Positions 1-6,026 of a stretch of 6,133 nt of DNA are shown here, piece after piece (positions within the stretch are counted from its first letter, which is position 1; each line of letters starts with the position of its first letter). Origin of the DNA: Caldifarciminota bacterium (lineage in GTDB: Bacteria > Hydrothermota > Tepidihabitantia > Tepidihabitantales > CAIPLT01); NCBI GenBank assembly GCA_025061975.1, contig JANXBB010000110.1, positions 1-6,133 of the forward strand, written 5' to 3'. A program made the position numbers and the translations under genes. The notes beneath the pieces are model-generated. The model was not told the DNA's origin and did no database searches. It saw only the letters and a program-made list of their open reading frames with translations.

Positions 1-21
1 ATCTCCGACATATATAATCAT
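1..21 (-). CDS. 5' end of an unidentified downstream gene (partial)
   Basis: Downstream of rsmE on the same strand, an ATG at 21-19 opens a frame reading MIIYVGD before the window ends. It follows a very strong Shine-Dalgarno (AAAGGAGGTG, 24-33), although only 4 nt separate GGAGG from this ATG, which is tight. A second ATG at 11-9, in another frame and giving MSE, is 14 nt from GGAGG, which is long. The strong ribosome site argues that a gene starts here as the next member of the chaperone-rsmE transcription unit. Seven residues are too few to assign a family, and the exact start is uncertain. Confidence 0.5.
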
Positions 22-23
22 TG

Positions 24-33
24 CACCTCCTTT
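24..33 (-). promoter_or_regulatory. Strong Shine-Dalgarno for the gene leaving the window
   Basis: On the minus strand AAAGGAGGTG matches the 16S rRNA anti-Shine-Dalgarno over nine consecutive bases (AAGGAGGTG). It is the strongest ribosome site in the window and lies 11 nt past the rsmE stop codon, so the next gene can initiate independently of rsmE translation. Confidence 0.7.
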
Positions 34-49
34 CATTAAATTCATTAAA
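32..49. repeat. 9-bp tandem duplication across the rsmE stop codon
   Basis: TTCATTAAA occurs twice in tandem on the plus strand (32-40 and 41-49), followed by the related TTCATTCATT at 51-60. On the minus strand this gives rsmE a TAA directly followed by an in-frame TGA, and the same TAA-TGA pair recurs 9 nt later. It is probably a small slippage duplication that left the reading frame closed. Confidence 0.6.
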
Positions 50-764
50 TTTCATTCATTTTAGCTAAAATAATTGATAATGCTGATATTGCAGCTGTTT
101 CAGCGCGGAGTCGGCGTGGACCAAGACTAAATAGAGTTATATTTTTGGAGTTTGCTAATGCAATTTCGTCATCGGTAAAACCACCTTCCGGCCCGATGAT
201 CAATAAAACAGTATTGATGTTATTAAAATTAATTTCTGTAAGATGCAACTTTGTTTCAGCTTCCCAGCCTAAAAGTGCTAAATCGTAATTATCAGCAGTT
301 GTTAATAATTCCTGATAAGCTATTTCGTCATATAATTTAGGAAGATAAGTTCGGGTTGACGATTTCATGGCCGAAATCATTATATTTCGGAAATGTTTTT
401 TCTTGTTTTCAGTTAACCGGGCAATTGTTCGAGATGACACCACCGGAAGGATTGCATATGTACCTAACTCAGTAGCTTTTTCGATGGCAATATCCATTCG
501 ATTCCCTTTAATGAGGCATTGAGCTAGTGTAACTTTTGCCTTTGGTTCACGTAATCCTAATGAACTATTAAGCACTTTAGCTTGAATTAGCGTTTTTGTA
601 ATTTTTTCAATTTCTGCTTTATACTCATTTCCTTCGCCATCAGTTATATAAATTATATCGCCTACTTTGTGACGCATTACGTTTTTAATGTGATGAAACT
701 CTTCACCGGTGATTTTTATTATATTGTTTTCAATATTAGTTTTCGGTGTGTAATATAGTTCCAT
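45..764 (-). CDS. rsmE: 16S rRNA (uracil1498-N3)-methyltransferase RsmE
   Basis: RsmE is a SPOUT-class enzyme that uses S-adenosylmethionine to methylate N3 of U1498 in 16S rRNA of the assembled small subunit. The protein has 239 residues, normal for the family. An N-terminal PUA-like RNA-binding part holds the HH..NVMRHKVGD motif (24-36). The catalytic part has KGNRMDIAIEKATELG (86-101), the SAM-binding IGPEGGFTDDEI (190-201) and LGPRRLRAETA (214-224), which build the SPOUT trefoil knot. The segment AMKSSTRTYLP (132-142) fits the family AMKQS-type motif with serine in place of glutamine. Its ATG lies 3 bp past the dnaJ stop; AAGGTG inside the last dnaJ codons (771-776) can serve as ribosome site, so translation is probably coupled. 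Association with dnaJ is common in bacteria; no prmA lies between them here. Confidence 0.95.
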   Translation of the reverse strand: MELYYTPKTNIENNIIKITGEEFHHIKNVMRHKVGDIIYITDGEGNEYKAEIEKITKTLIQAKVLNSSLGLREPKAKVTLAQCLIKGNRMDIAIEKATELGTYAILPVVSSRTIARLTENKKKHFRNIMISAMKSSTRTYLPKLYDEIAYQELLTTADNYDLALLGWEAETKLHLTEINFNNINTVLLIIGPEGGFTDDEIALANSKNITLFSLGPRRLRAETAAISALSIILAKMNEI

Positions 765-767
765 AAA

Positions 768-1907
768 TTACACCTTAGGTTTACGAGGTCCGGGTAATGT
801 TTCGCTATGGATTTTTTCTAATTCTTTATACAAATTTTTTTCTTGAGTTGAAAGCGATTTAGGAATGTGTATAACCACGCGCACGAGTTCATCGCCTTTT
901 CCGCCAGTTGCTTTTTTAATTCCAGCATTTTTTATCCGGATAATATCGCCGTGTTGTGTTCCAGGGGGAATTTTTATTTTTTTATTTCCAAATAAAGTGG
1001 GCACTTCAACTTCGCCCCCTAAAACCGCAGTAGTTACACTTATTGGTAGCTCGACAATTAGATCATCACCCTGACGTAAAAAAAGCGGATGTTCTTTTTC
1101 TACAATTTCAATTATCACATTTCCTTTACCTCCGGGACCATAATGGCCTTCACCTCGTAGCGAGATATAATTTCCTGTGGCAACACCTGGTGGTATAGTC
1201 ACTCTTAAAGTCCGTTCAACTCGGATACGTCCTTCACCATTGCATCTGACGCATTTATTTTTAATTGTTTTCCCTTCGCCATTACATTCTGGGCAGGTAG
1301 TTATTTGAATAAATTGACCAAAGACACTACGCGAAATCTGCCGTCGTTCACCAGAACCTTGACAGACCGGGCAAGTTGTGTATTCACTACCGCCCAATCC
1401 TCGGCAACTGTCACATCGTTCGTATCTAGTAAAAGTAATTTCCTTTGATACTCCTTCAGCAATTTCTTCTAAGCTTAAAAAAAGTCTTACATGGATATCG
1501 CGACCGCGGGTGCGTGATGTACTTCGTGTTGCGCTCCGATTGGTAAAGAGGTCAAAGATACTTCCTTCCCGAAAATCTTCAAAAATTCGCGAAAAGTCAA
1601 ATATATCACCAAAAATATCGCGCAGATCCTCGGCATGAGTAAAATCGCGCCATTGGAATCCTCCAGGACTAAATCGTGAAGAAACTCCTTCATGACCATA
1701 CATGTCGTAAAGTTTCCGTTTTTCCGGATCGACAAGAACCTCGTACGCCTCAGAAAGTTCTTTAAACTTTTCTTCGGCTTCTTTTTTGTTTTGGGGGTTC
1801 ATATCCGGATGGTACTGTTTTGCCAGCCGTCGGTATGCGGACTTTATCTCCTCAGTCGTTGCGTTCCGGGAAACCCCCAAAATTTCGTAATAATCACGCT
1901 TCGCCAT
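768..1907 (-). CDS. dnaJ: Chaperone DnaJ (type I Hsp40)
   Basis: DnaJ is the cytosolic co-chaperone that captures unfolded polypeptides, hands them to DnaK and stimulates its ATPase. With 379 residues it has the full type I layout: J domain (about 4-70) with the HPD tripeptide at 33-35, a Phe-rich linker (about 75-124), a zinc-finger region (165-226) with all four CxxCxGxG motifs ([32 protein letters not shown]), and C-terminal substrate-binding and dimerisation domains. Two things are unusual. The linker has ten Phe but only about four Gly, so it is not a normal G/F region, although DIFGDIF (97-103) is kept. The gap between zinc motifs I and II is short (6 residues against 9 in E. coli). The ATG is 6 bp past the dnaK stop. 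AAGGAG is 20 nt away and only a weak GAG lies close, which suggests translational coupling to dnaK. Confidence 0.97.
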   Translation of the reverse strand: MAKRDYYEILGVSRNATTEEIKSAYRRLAKQYHPDMNPQNKKEAEEKFKELSEAYEVLVDPEKRKLYDMYGHEGVSSRFSPGGFQWRDFTHAEDLRDIFGDIFDFSRIFEDFREGSIFDLFTNRSATRSTSRTRGRDIHVRLFLSLEEIAEGVSKEITFTRYERCDSCRGLGGSEYTTCPVCQGSGERRQISRSVFGQFIQITTCPECNGEGKTIKNKCVRCNGEGRIRVERTLRVTIPPGVATGNYISLRGEGHYGPGGKGNVIIEIVEKEHPLFLRQGDDLIVELPISVTTAVLGGEVEVPTLFGNKKIKIPPGTQHGDIIRIKNAGIKKATGGKGDELVRVVIHIPKSLSTQEKNLYKELEKIHSETLPGPRKPKV

Positions 1908-1913
1908 TAATGA

Positions 1914-3800
1914 CTATCTCTTTTCATCTCCTTCATCATATACTTGATAATCAGCATTTACCTTTTTGTCTTGACTACTTTTCTGAGTTGTCTCGCTACT
2001 TGCGCGTGCTTGGCGATACATTTCTTCAGCTAATTTATAGGAAGCTTTCTGAAGATTTTCGATGTCCCGTTCAATTTGAGCTTTATCATTGCCTTTCATT
2101 GATTCCTTAAGACGGCTGATCGCATCCTCAATATTTTTTCGATCCTCAGCGGATATTCTGTCGCCAAATTCCTTAAGGCTTTTTTCGGTATGATAGATCA
2201 CTGTATCAGCACGATTCCGTGCTTCAATTAGTTCGCGTTTGGCGCGGTCTTCAGCGGCATGAGCTTCAGCGTCTTTTATTGCGCGCTCAATATCTTCTTT
2301 AGTTAAACCCGATGAAGCTGTAATTCTAATGCTTTGTTCTTTACCGGTTGCTAGGTCTTTTGCGGAAACATGGAGAATACCATCAGCATCAATGTCAAAT
2401 GTAACTTCAATTTGTGGTACTCCACGCGGTGCCGGAGGAATACCGTATAACTCAAAGCGACCTAAAGTTCGGTTATCACAAGCAAGTTCCCGTTCTCCTT
2501 GTAAGACATGAATTGTTACCGCAGTTTGGTTATCTTCGGCAGTGGTAAAAATTTGGCTTTTTCTTGTTGGAATCGTGGTATTGCGCTCAATGATTTTAGT
2601 CATCACACCGCCTAATGTTTCGATTCCTAATGAAAGAGGCGTGACATCTAATAACACAATGTCTTTTACTTCACCGGCTAAAACCGCAGCTTGAATTGCA
2701 GCTCCAATAGCAACAAATTCGTCAGGATTGATTCCTTTATGAGGTTCTTTTCCAAAGAAGTTCCGCACTACTTCTTGTACTTTGGGCATTCGGGTTTGTC
2801 CACCAACTAAGATTACTTCGTCAATGTCTTTGGGAGTAAGTTTAGCATCTTCTAATGCGCGTCTTACCGGTTCTAATGTGCTTTGGATTAAATCGTCAAC
2901 AAGCATTTCAAGTTTTGCACGAGTTAGTCGATATTCAATGTGCAAGGGACCTCTTTGAGGATCAGAATAAATAAACGGCAAGCTAATTGTAGTCTCCATT
3001 GCTGTGGAAAGTTCACATTTAGCTTTTTCAGCAGCTTCACGAATTCTTTGGAGTGCGGTGCGATCTTTGGATAAGTCAATTCCGTGTTCTTTACGGAATT
3101 CCTCAATAATCCATTCCATAATGCGAGTGTCAAAATCATCGCCTCCTAAATGAGTATTTCCATTAGTTGAAAGTACTTCAAAGACCCCCTCACCAATTTC
3201 TAAAATTGAGATATCAAAAGTTCCACCACCTAAATCGTAAACCGCAATTTTTTCATTCTTTTTCTTATCAAGTCCGTAAGCTAAGGCTGCTGCAGTGGGT
3301 TCGTTAATAATTCGCAAAACTTCAAGTCCGGCAATTTTACCGGCATCTTTAGTGGCTTGTCGTTGAGAATCATTAAAATAAGCCGGAACCGTAATTACCG
3401 CTTTGGTCACCGGTTCACCCAAATAAGACTCAGCAGCTTTTTTAAGATATTGGAGAATCATTGCAGAAATTTCCGGCGGCGAATACGTTTTACCATCAAC
3501 TTCAACCCACGCGTCACCATTGGGAGCTTGAACAACCTTGTAGGGGACACGCTTAATTTCTTCGGTTACCTCAGAATAGCGACGCCCCATAAAGCGCTTT
3601 ATTGAATAAATTGTACGCTCCGGATTAATTATTGCCTGACGTTTGGCAAGAGTTCCAACAAGTCGTTCAGTTCCAAAAGCAACAACCGATGGAGTTGTTC
3701 GACCTCCCTCAGGATTCGGAATAACTACCGGTTGACCACGTTCCATTACTGCTACACATGAGAATGTTGTTCCTAAATCAATACCGATTATTTTAGACAT
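1914..3800 (-). CDS. dnaK: Molecular chaperone DnaK (Hsp70)
   Basis: DnaK is the ATP-driven cytosolic Hsp70 that binds exposed hydrophobic segments and promotes folding. The 628 residues are normal length. The nucleotide-binding domain (1 to about 380) shows [13 protein letters not shown] (6-18), [17 protein letters not shown] (138-154), [12 protein letters not shown] (165-176), DLGGGTFD (189-196, Thr194 matching E. coli Thr199) and [13 protein letters not shown] (330-342). Lys68 matches catalytic Lys70 of E. coli. The linker [11 protein letters not shown] (382-392) precedes the substrate-binding beta domain and helical lid, ending in an acidic tail (DEGDEKR). The insert at about 74-100 is typical of Gram-negative DnaK. 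Position 13 is Phe, where bacterial DnaK usually has Asn and eukaryotic Hsp70 Tyr. GGAGG lies 5 nt before the ATG. Intact, confident call. Confidence 0.99.
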   Translation of the reverse strand: MSKIIGIDLGTTFSCVAVMERGQPVVIPNPEGGRTTPSVVAFGTERLVGTLAKRQAIINPERTIYSIKRFMGRRYSEVTEEIKRVPYKVVQAPNGDAWVEVDGKTYSPPEISAMILQYLKKAAESYLGEPVTKAVITVPAYFNDSQRQATKDAGKIAGLEVLRIINEPTAAALAYGLDKKKNEKIAVYDLGGGTFDISILEIGEGVFEVLSTNGNTHLGGDDFDTRIMEWIIEEFRKEHGIDLSKDRTALQRIREAAEKAKCELSTAMETTISLPFIYSDPQRGPLHIEYRLTRAKLEMLVDDLIQSTLEPVRRALEDAKLTPKDIDEVILVGGQTRMPKVQEVVRNFFGKEPHKGINPDEFVAIGAAIQAAVLAGEVKDIVLLDVTPLSLGIETLGGVMTKIIERNTTIPTRKSQIFTTAEDNQTAVTIHVLQGERELACDNRTLGRFELYGIPPAPRGVPQIEVTFDIDADGILHVSAKDLATGKEQSIRITASSGLTKEDIERAIKDAEAHAAEDRAKRELIEARNRADTVIYHTEKSLKEFGDRISAEDRKNIEDAISRLKESMKGNDKAQIERDIENLQKASYKLAEEMYRQARASSETTQKSSQDKKVNADYQVYDEGDEKR

Positions 3801-3805
3801 AGTTG

Positions 3806-3810
3806 CCTCC
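3806..3810 (-). promoter_or_regulatory. dnaK Shine-Dalgarno GGAGG
   Basis: GGAGG on the minus strand is followed by the 5-nt spacer CAACT and the dnaK ATG. It is the best ribosome site among the chaperone genes. Its strength contrasts with the absence of one at grpE and the poor one at dnaJ, in keeping with DnaK being needed in the largest amount. Confidence 0.8.
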
Positions 3811-3822
3811 GTTAATTATAAA

Positions 3823-3867
3823 AAATCTTTTCACTATATTAGACTTTTAAATTTAGGGAAAAGATTT
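3823..3867 (-). promoter_or_regulatory. 10-bp inverted repeat with T tract between grpE and dnaK
   Basis: In the 72-bp grpE-dnaK gap, AAATCTTTTC (3823-3832, plus strand) is a perfect inverted repeat of GAAAAGATTT (3858-3867), with 25 bp between the arms. Read in the direction of transcription, the second arm runs into six T residues (3825-3820) and then ATAATT, so the outline resembles an intrinsic terminator or attenuator. The stem has only three G-C pairs and a long loop, so it may be leaky or not a terminator at all. It could instead mark RNA processing or a protein-binding site. A weak promoter-like pair (TTTCCC, 17 nt, TATAGT at 3838-3833) overlaps it. Confidence 0.4.
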
Positions 3868-3872
3868 AACTT

Positions 3873-4418
3873 TTATTCGTTATCACACTCCTTTGCTTGA
3901 GAATTTTCAGTGTTTTTAGGTTCTTCAAAGGAGTTTTTAGTAACAATTACTCGGGCCGGTCGTAATATTTTATCACGATATTGATATCCCCGATTGAGTT
4001 CTTCAATAACTATATTATTCGGTTTTTCAGGATTTTCAACACAACCCACAACTTCGGCTAATTTAGGATCATATGGTTGATCAAGACATGAGTATTCTTT
4101 AAGGCCAAATTTTTCAAGAACTCCTTGGAGTTGGCGATATGCAATTTCAATTCCTTTAAGCAAATTGTCGTTAGGATTAGAAAGTTTTGCAAAACTAAAA
4201 GCACGTTCAAAATTCTCTAATGCCGGTATTAACTCTGATAAGAGATTTTCATTGGCATACTCTTGGAACTCACAAAATTCTTTTTCTTTGCGTTTGCGAT
4301 AATTCTCAAAATCGGCTAAAGCACGAAGTAGGGTATCTTTACAAGTTTTTAGTTCGCAAAGAAGCTTTTGGTAATTTTCCTTAAGCTCAGTTACCGGTCC
4401 TTTTTTTGAAATTCCCAT
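3873..4418 (-). CDS. grpE: Nucleotide exchange factor GrpE
   Basis: GrpE is the homodimeric cofactor that opens the DnaK nucleotide site, releases ADP and so resets the chaperone cycle. The 181 residues comprise an N-terminal helical, coiled-coil part (about 10-60) with the family segment LRALADFENYRKRKEKE (31-47), a helical bundle containing LLSELIPALENFERAF (59-74), and the C-terminal beta domain that docks on DnaK, with QPYDPKLAEVV (114-124) and RGYQYRDKILRPARVIV (143-159). The polar tail (162-181) is not conserved. Six cysteines (21, 26, 49, 111, 126, 178) seem many for GrpE. The ATG at 4418 is the only usable start, since no further Met and no suitable GTG or TTG follows near the N terminus. 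No Shine-Dalgarno precedes it, and the promoter ends 8 nt upstream. First gene of the operon. Confidence 0.96.
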   Translation of the reverse strand: MGISKKGPVTELKENYQKLLCELKTCKDTLLRALADFENYRKRKEKEFCEFQEYANENLLSELIPALENFERAFSFAKLSNPNDNLLKGIEIAYRQLQGVLEKFGLKEYSCLDQPYDPKLAEVVGCVENPEKPNNIVIEELNRGYQYRDKILRPARVIVTKNSFEEPKNTENSQAKECDNE

Positions 4419-4426
4419 GGTTGTTA

Positions 4427-4455
4427 ATTATACTTAAAATTAATTAAATGGTCAA
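4427..4455 (-). promoter_or_regulatory. grpE operon promoter, probably giving a leaderless mRNA
   Basis: On the minus strand TTGACC (4455-4450, five of six consensus bases) is separated by exactly 17 nt from a perfect TATAAT (4432-4427), a strong housekeeping sigma-factor promoter. Only 8 nt (TAACAACC) lie between TATAAT and the grpE ATG. Transcription should therefore begin at about 4421 to 4418, leaving 0-3 nt before the start codon. No CIRCE operator and no sigma-32-type promoter is visible in this region. Confidence 0.75.
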
Positions 4456-4528
4456 GAACTTATAGCTGGTAGTTTAAATTTTGTTGACTTCAGTGAAATT
4501 TTTTGTATAATTGATAAATTAAGTTCTT
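4454..4528. repeat. Widely spaced 9-bp inverted repeat bracketing the divergent promoters
   Basis: AAGAACTTA (4454-4462) and its exact reverse complement TAAGTTCTT (4520-4528) lie 57 bp apart. The left arm overlaps the last two bases of the grpE -35 box. The right arm starts just downstream of the expected mgtE transcription start. The placement would suit paired operator half-sites, but chance in such AT-rich DNA cannot be excluded. Confidence 0.35.
4484..4511 (+). promoter_or_regulatory. mgtE promoter
   Basis: TTGACT (4484-4489, five of six consensus bases) and a perfect TATAAT (4506-4511) are 16 nt apart, close to the optimal 17. The expected start is an A at about 4516-4518, giving a leader of about 59 nt before the mgtE ATG. 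That leader is too short to hold an M-box (ykoK) magnesium riboswitch. The -35 box is 28 bp from the oppositely oriented grpE -35 box. Confidence 0.7.
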
Positions 4529-4530
4529 TA

Positions 4531-4572
4531 AAAAATTCCAGTAATTAATTAATTTAACCGAAAGGAGTTTTT
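4531..4572 (+). promoter_or_regulatory. Possible mgtE leader hairpin covering the ribosome site
   Basis: The mgtE ribosome site is AAAGGAG (4561-4567), 9 nt before the ATG. AAAAATTCC (4531-4539) can pair with GGAGTTTTT (4564-4572) over nine base pairs with one G-U wobble and a 24-nt loop, which would bury the GGAG core. The stem has only two G-C pairs, so it is marginal and could melt readily. The ribosome site itself is well supported; the hairpin is a hypothesis. Confidence 0.35.
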
Positions 4573-4576
4573 CACA

Positions 4577-5959
4577 ATGGCCAAAAGAAGACAAAGCGGA
4601 ATTCTTAAAAATTTGTTAAAACCGGAAATTGAAGAACTGATTCGGCAAAAAGATTGGCAAAGCTTAAAGACTGTTCTTGAGAGTTGGCATCCTCAAGATA
4701 TTGCCGATTTATTAGAAGAACTCCCTGAAGCAGATAGCGCTTTACTCTTCTTAATATTATCGCCCTATTTTCAAATTGAGGTTTTTGAAGTCCTTGAGTC
4801 TGATGCGCAATTAAATCTAATTAAAAAAATCAGCGACGAGAAAGTTAAAACCTTGATAACCGATATCGCTCCTGATGCTCGGGTTAGACTCTTTGAAAAA
4901 CTTCCACCCCAGATAATTCAGAAACTTAGTTCTTTGTTATCACCCAAAGATTTTAAAGAGACACTTACTCTTTTAGGATTTCCCGAAAACAGTGTTGGCC
5001 GATTAATGACTCCGGAGTATATTGCAATAAAACCTGACTGGACAGTAAAAAAAGCGCTGGATCATATAAGAGCAGTAGGCCTTGAAGCTGAAACTATTGA
5101 TATGATTTATGTTATTGATGATAGCGGAAAATTACTTGATGACATACCATTAAGACGCCTAATATTAGCTGACCCCAAACAGACGATTCAAGAAATTATG
5201 GATAAGAGCTTTATTGCTATTAAAGCGCACGAAGATCAAGAAGAAGCAGCAAAATTGATGCGCCGCTATGATTTAATTGCGATGCCGGTAATTGACGAAA
5301 ATGGTATTTTATTGGGAATTGTAACAATTGATGATATTGTTGATGTATTAGAAGAAGAACAAACCGAAGATATTACTAAAATCTCCGGTATTGGTCCTAA
5401 AATTGATGCTGATATTATTACAAAATTAAAAGAAATTCCTTTAAAAAAATTTTATAAAAGCCGTGTTAGTTGGCTTTTACTACTTTTATTAATGGATTTT
5501 ATAACTGGAGGAATAATTCATAGTTTTGAAGAGACAATTGCCAAATATGTTGTCTTAGTAACTTTTTTGCCGGTTTTAGTTGATACCGCAGGAAATGCCG
5601 GCTCGCAATCTGCAACTTTGGTTATTAGAGCCCTCGCATTAGGTACTGTACAAATGCGCGATTGGTTTTATCTTTTAGGCAAAGAACTAATGATTGGAAG
5701 TTTATTAGGTCTAACAATGGGATTGGGTATTTCTATTATGGGGTTCATCCGCGGTGGTCGAGTGCAAATTGCTTTAGTGGTGGTCTCGGCTATGATTGTA
5801 AATGTGATTGTTGGTTGTGCTATTGGCGTTCTTTTGCCGTTTATTTTCAAACGGTTAAAAAAGGATCCGGCAACAGCCAGTGCACCTTTGGTTACAACCC
5901 TTGCTGATATTTTAGGCACGGCAATATATTTAGGTATGGCATATCTATTTTTACACTAA
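4577..5959 (+). CDS. mgtE: Magnesium transporter MgtE
   Basis: MgtE is a homodimeric, Mg2+-selective channel of the inner membrane whose cytosolic part senses internal Mg2+ and closes the pore when it is plentiful. The 460 residues are close to the well-studied Thermus protein (about 450). Order: helical MgtE N domain (about 30-135), CBS domain 1 from SVGRLMTPEY (139-148), CBS domain 2 (about 208-265) with AMPVIDENG and the acidic stretch DIVDVLEEEQTEDI, a connecting plug helix (about 268-295), then five expected membrane helices from SWLLLLLL (298-305) to the C terminus. The signature VDTAGNAGSQS (335-345) and the last-helix motif TTLADILG are present; Asp444 matches the pore aspartate (Asp432 in Thermus). 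Own promoter and Shine-Dalgarno, divergent from grpE. No functional link to the chaperones is evident beyond the shared control region. Confidence 0.96.
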   Translation: MAKRRQSGILKNLLKPEIEELIRQKDWQSLKTVLESWHPQDIADLLEELPEADSALLFLILSPYFQIEVFEVLESDAQLNLIKKISDEKVKTLITDIAPDARVRLFEKLPPQIIQKLSSLLSPKDFKETLTLLGFPENSVGRLMTPEYIAIKPDWTVKKALDHIRAVGLEAETIDMIYVIDDSGKLLDDIPLRRLILADPKQTIQEIMDKSFIAIKAHEDQEEAAKLMRRYDLIAMPVIDENGILLGIVTIDDIVDVLEEEQTEDITKISGIGPKIDADIITKLKEIPLKKFYKSRVSWLLLLLLMDFITGGIIHSFEETIAKYVVLVTFLPVLVDTAGNAGSQSATLVIRALALGTVQMRDWFYLLGKELMIGSLLGLTMGLGISIMGFIRGGRVQIALVVVSAMIVNVIVGCAIGVLLPFIFKRLKKDPATASAPLVTTLADILGTAIYLGMAYLFLH

Positions 5960-5983
5960 AACAATTTATAAATTAATTACGTT

Positions 5984-6026
5984 CGGGCAGTTAGTTATAA
6001 CTCTTTAGAAAAATTAACTAACCCCG
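5984..6026. terminator. Bulged hairpin between mgtE and the convergent frame, possible bidirectional terminator
   Basis: CGGG (5984-5987), a two-base bulge CA and GTTAGTTA (5990-5997) pair with TAACTAAC (6015-6022) and CCCG (6023-6026): twelve base pairs around a 17-nt loop. It begins 24 nt after the mgtE stop and abuts the TGA (6029-6027) of the minus-strand frame, where a shared terminator would be expected. Neither side has a clear T tract, so it is not a textbook intrinsic terminator. Confidence 0.4.

Noticed and set aside
1378..2110. Plus-strand open frames opposite dnaJ and dnaK
   Set aside because: They are antisense to well-conserved coding sequence, lack family motifs and good ribosome sites, and overlap one another, as shadow frames do.
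3815..3820. Perfect TATAAT on the minus strand just upstream of dnaK, as a dnaK promoter
   Set aside because: Transcription would start at about 3808, inside the GGAGG ribosome site, and no good -35 box lies 16-18 nt upstream (TCTAAT at 17 nt).
4516..4576. M-box (ykoK) magnesium riboswitch upstream of mgtE
   Set aside because: The predicted leader is about 59 nt, much too short for this riboswitch class, and no matching conserved core is seen.
4419..4576. CIRCE operator or sigma-32 promoter for grpE
   Set aside because: No TTAGCACTC/GAGTGCTAA arms and no CTTGAA/CCCCAT-type boxes are present; only ordinary -35/-10 boxes are found.
5963..5974. 12-bp palindrome AATTTATAAATT after mgtE
   Set aside because: It is made only of A and T in AT-rich DNA, has no loop and would not form a meaningful terminator; chance is the simplest explanation.
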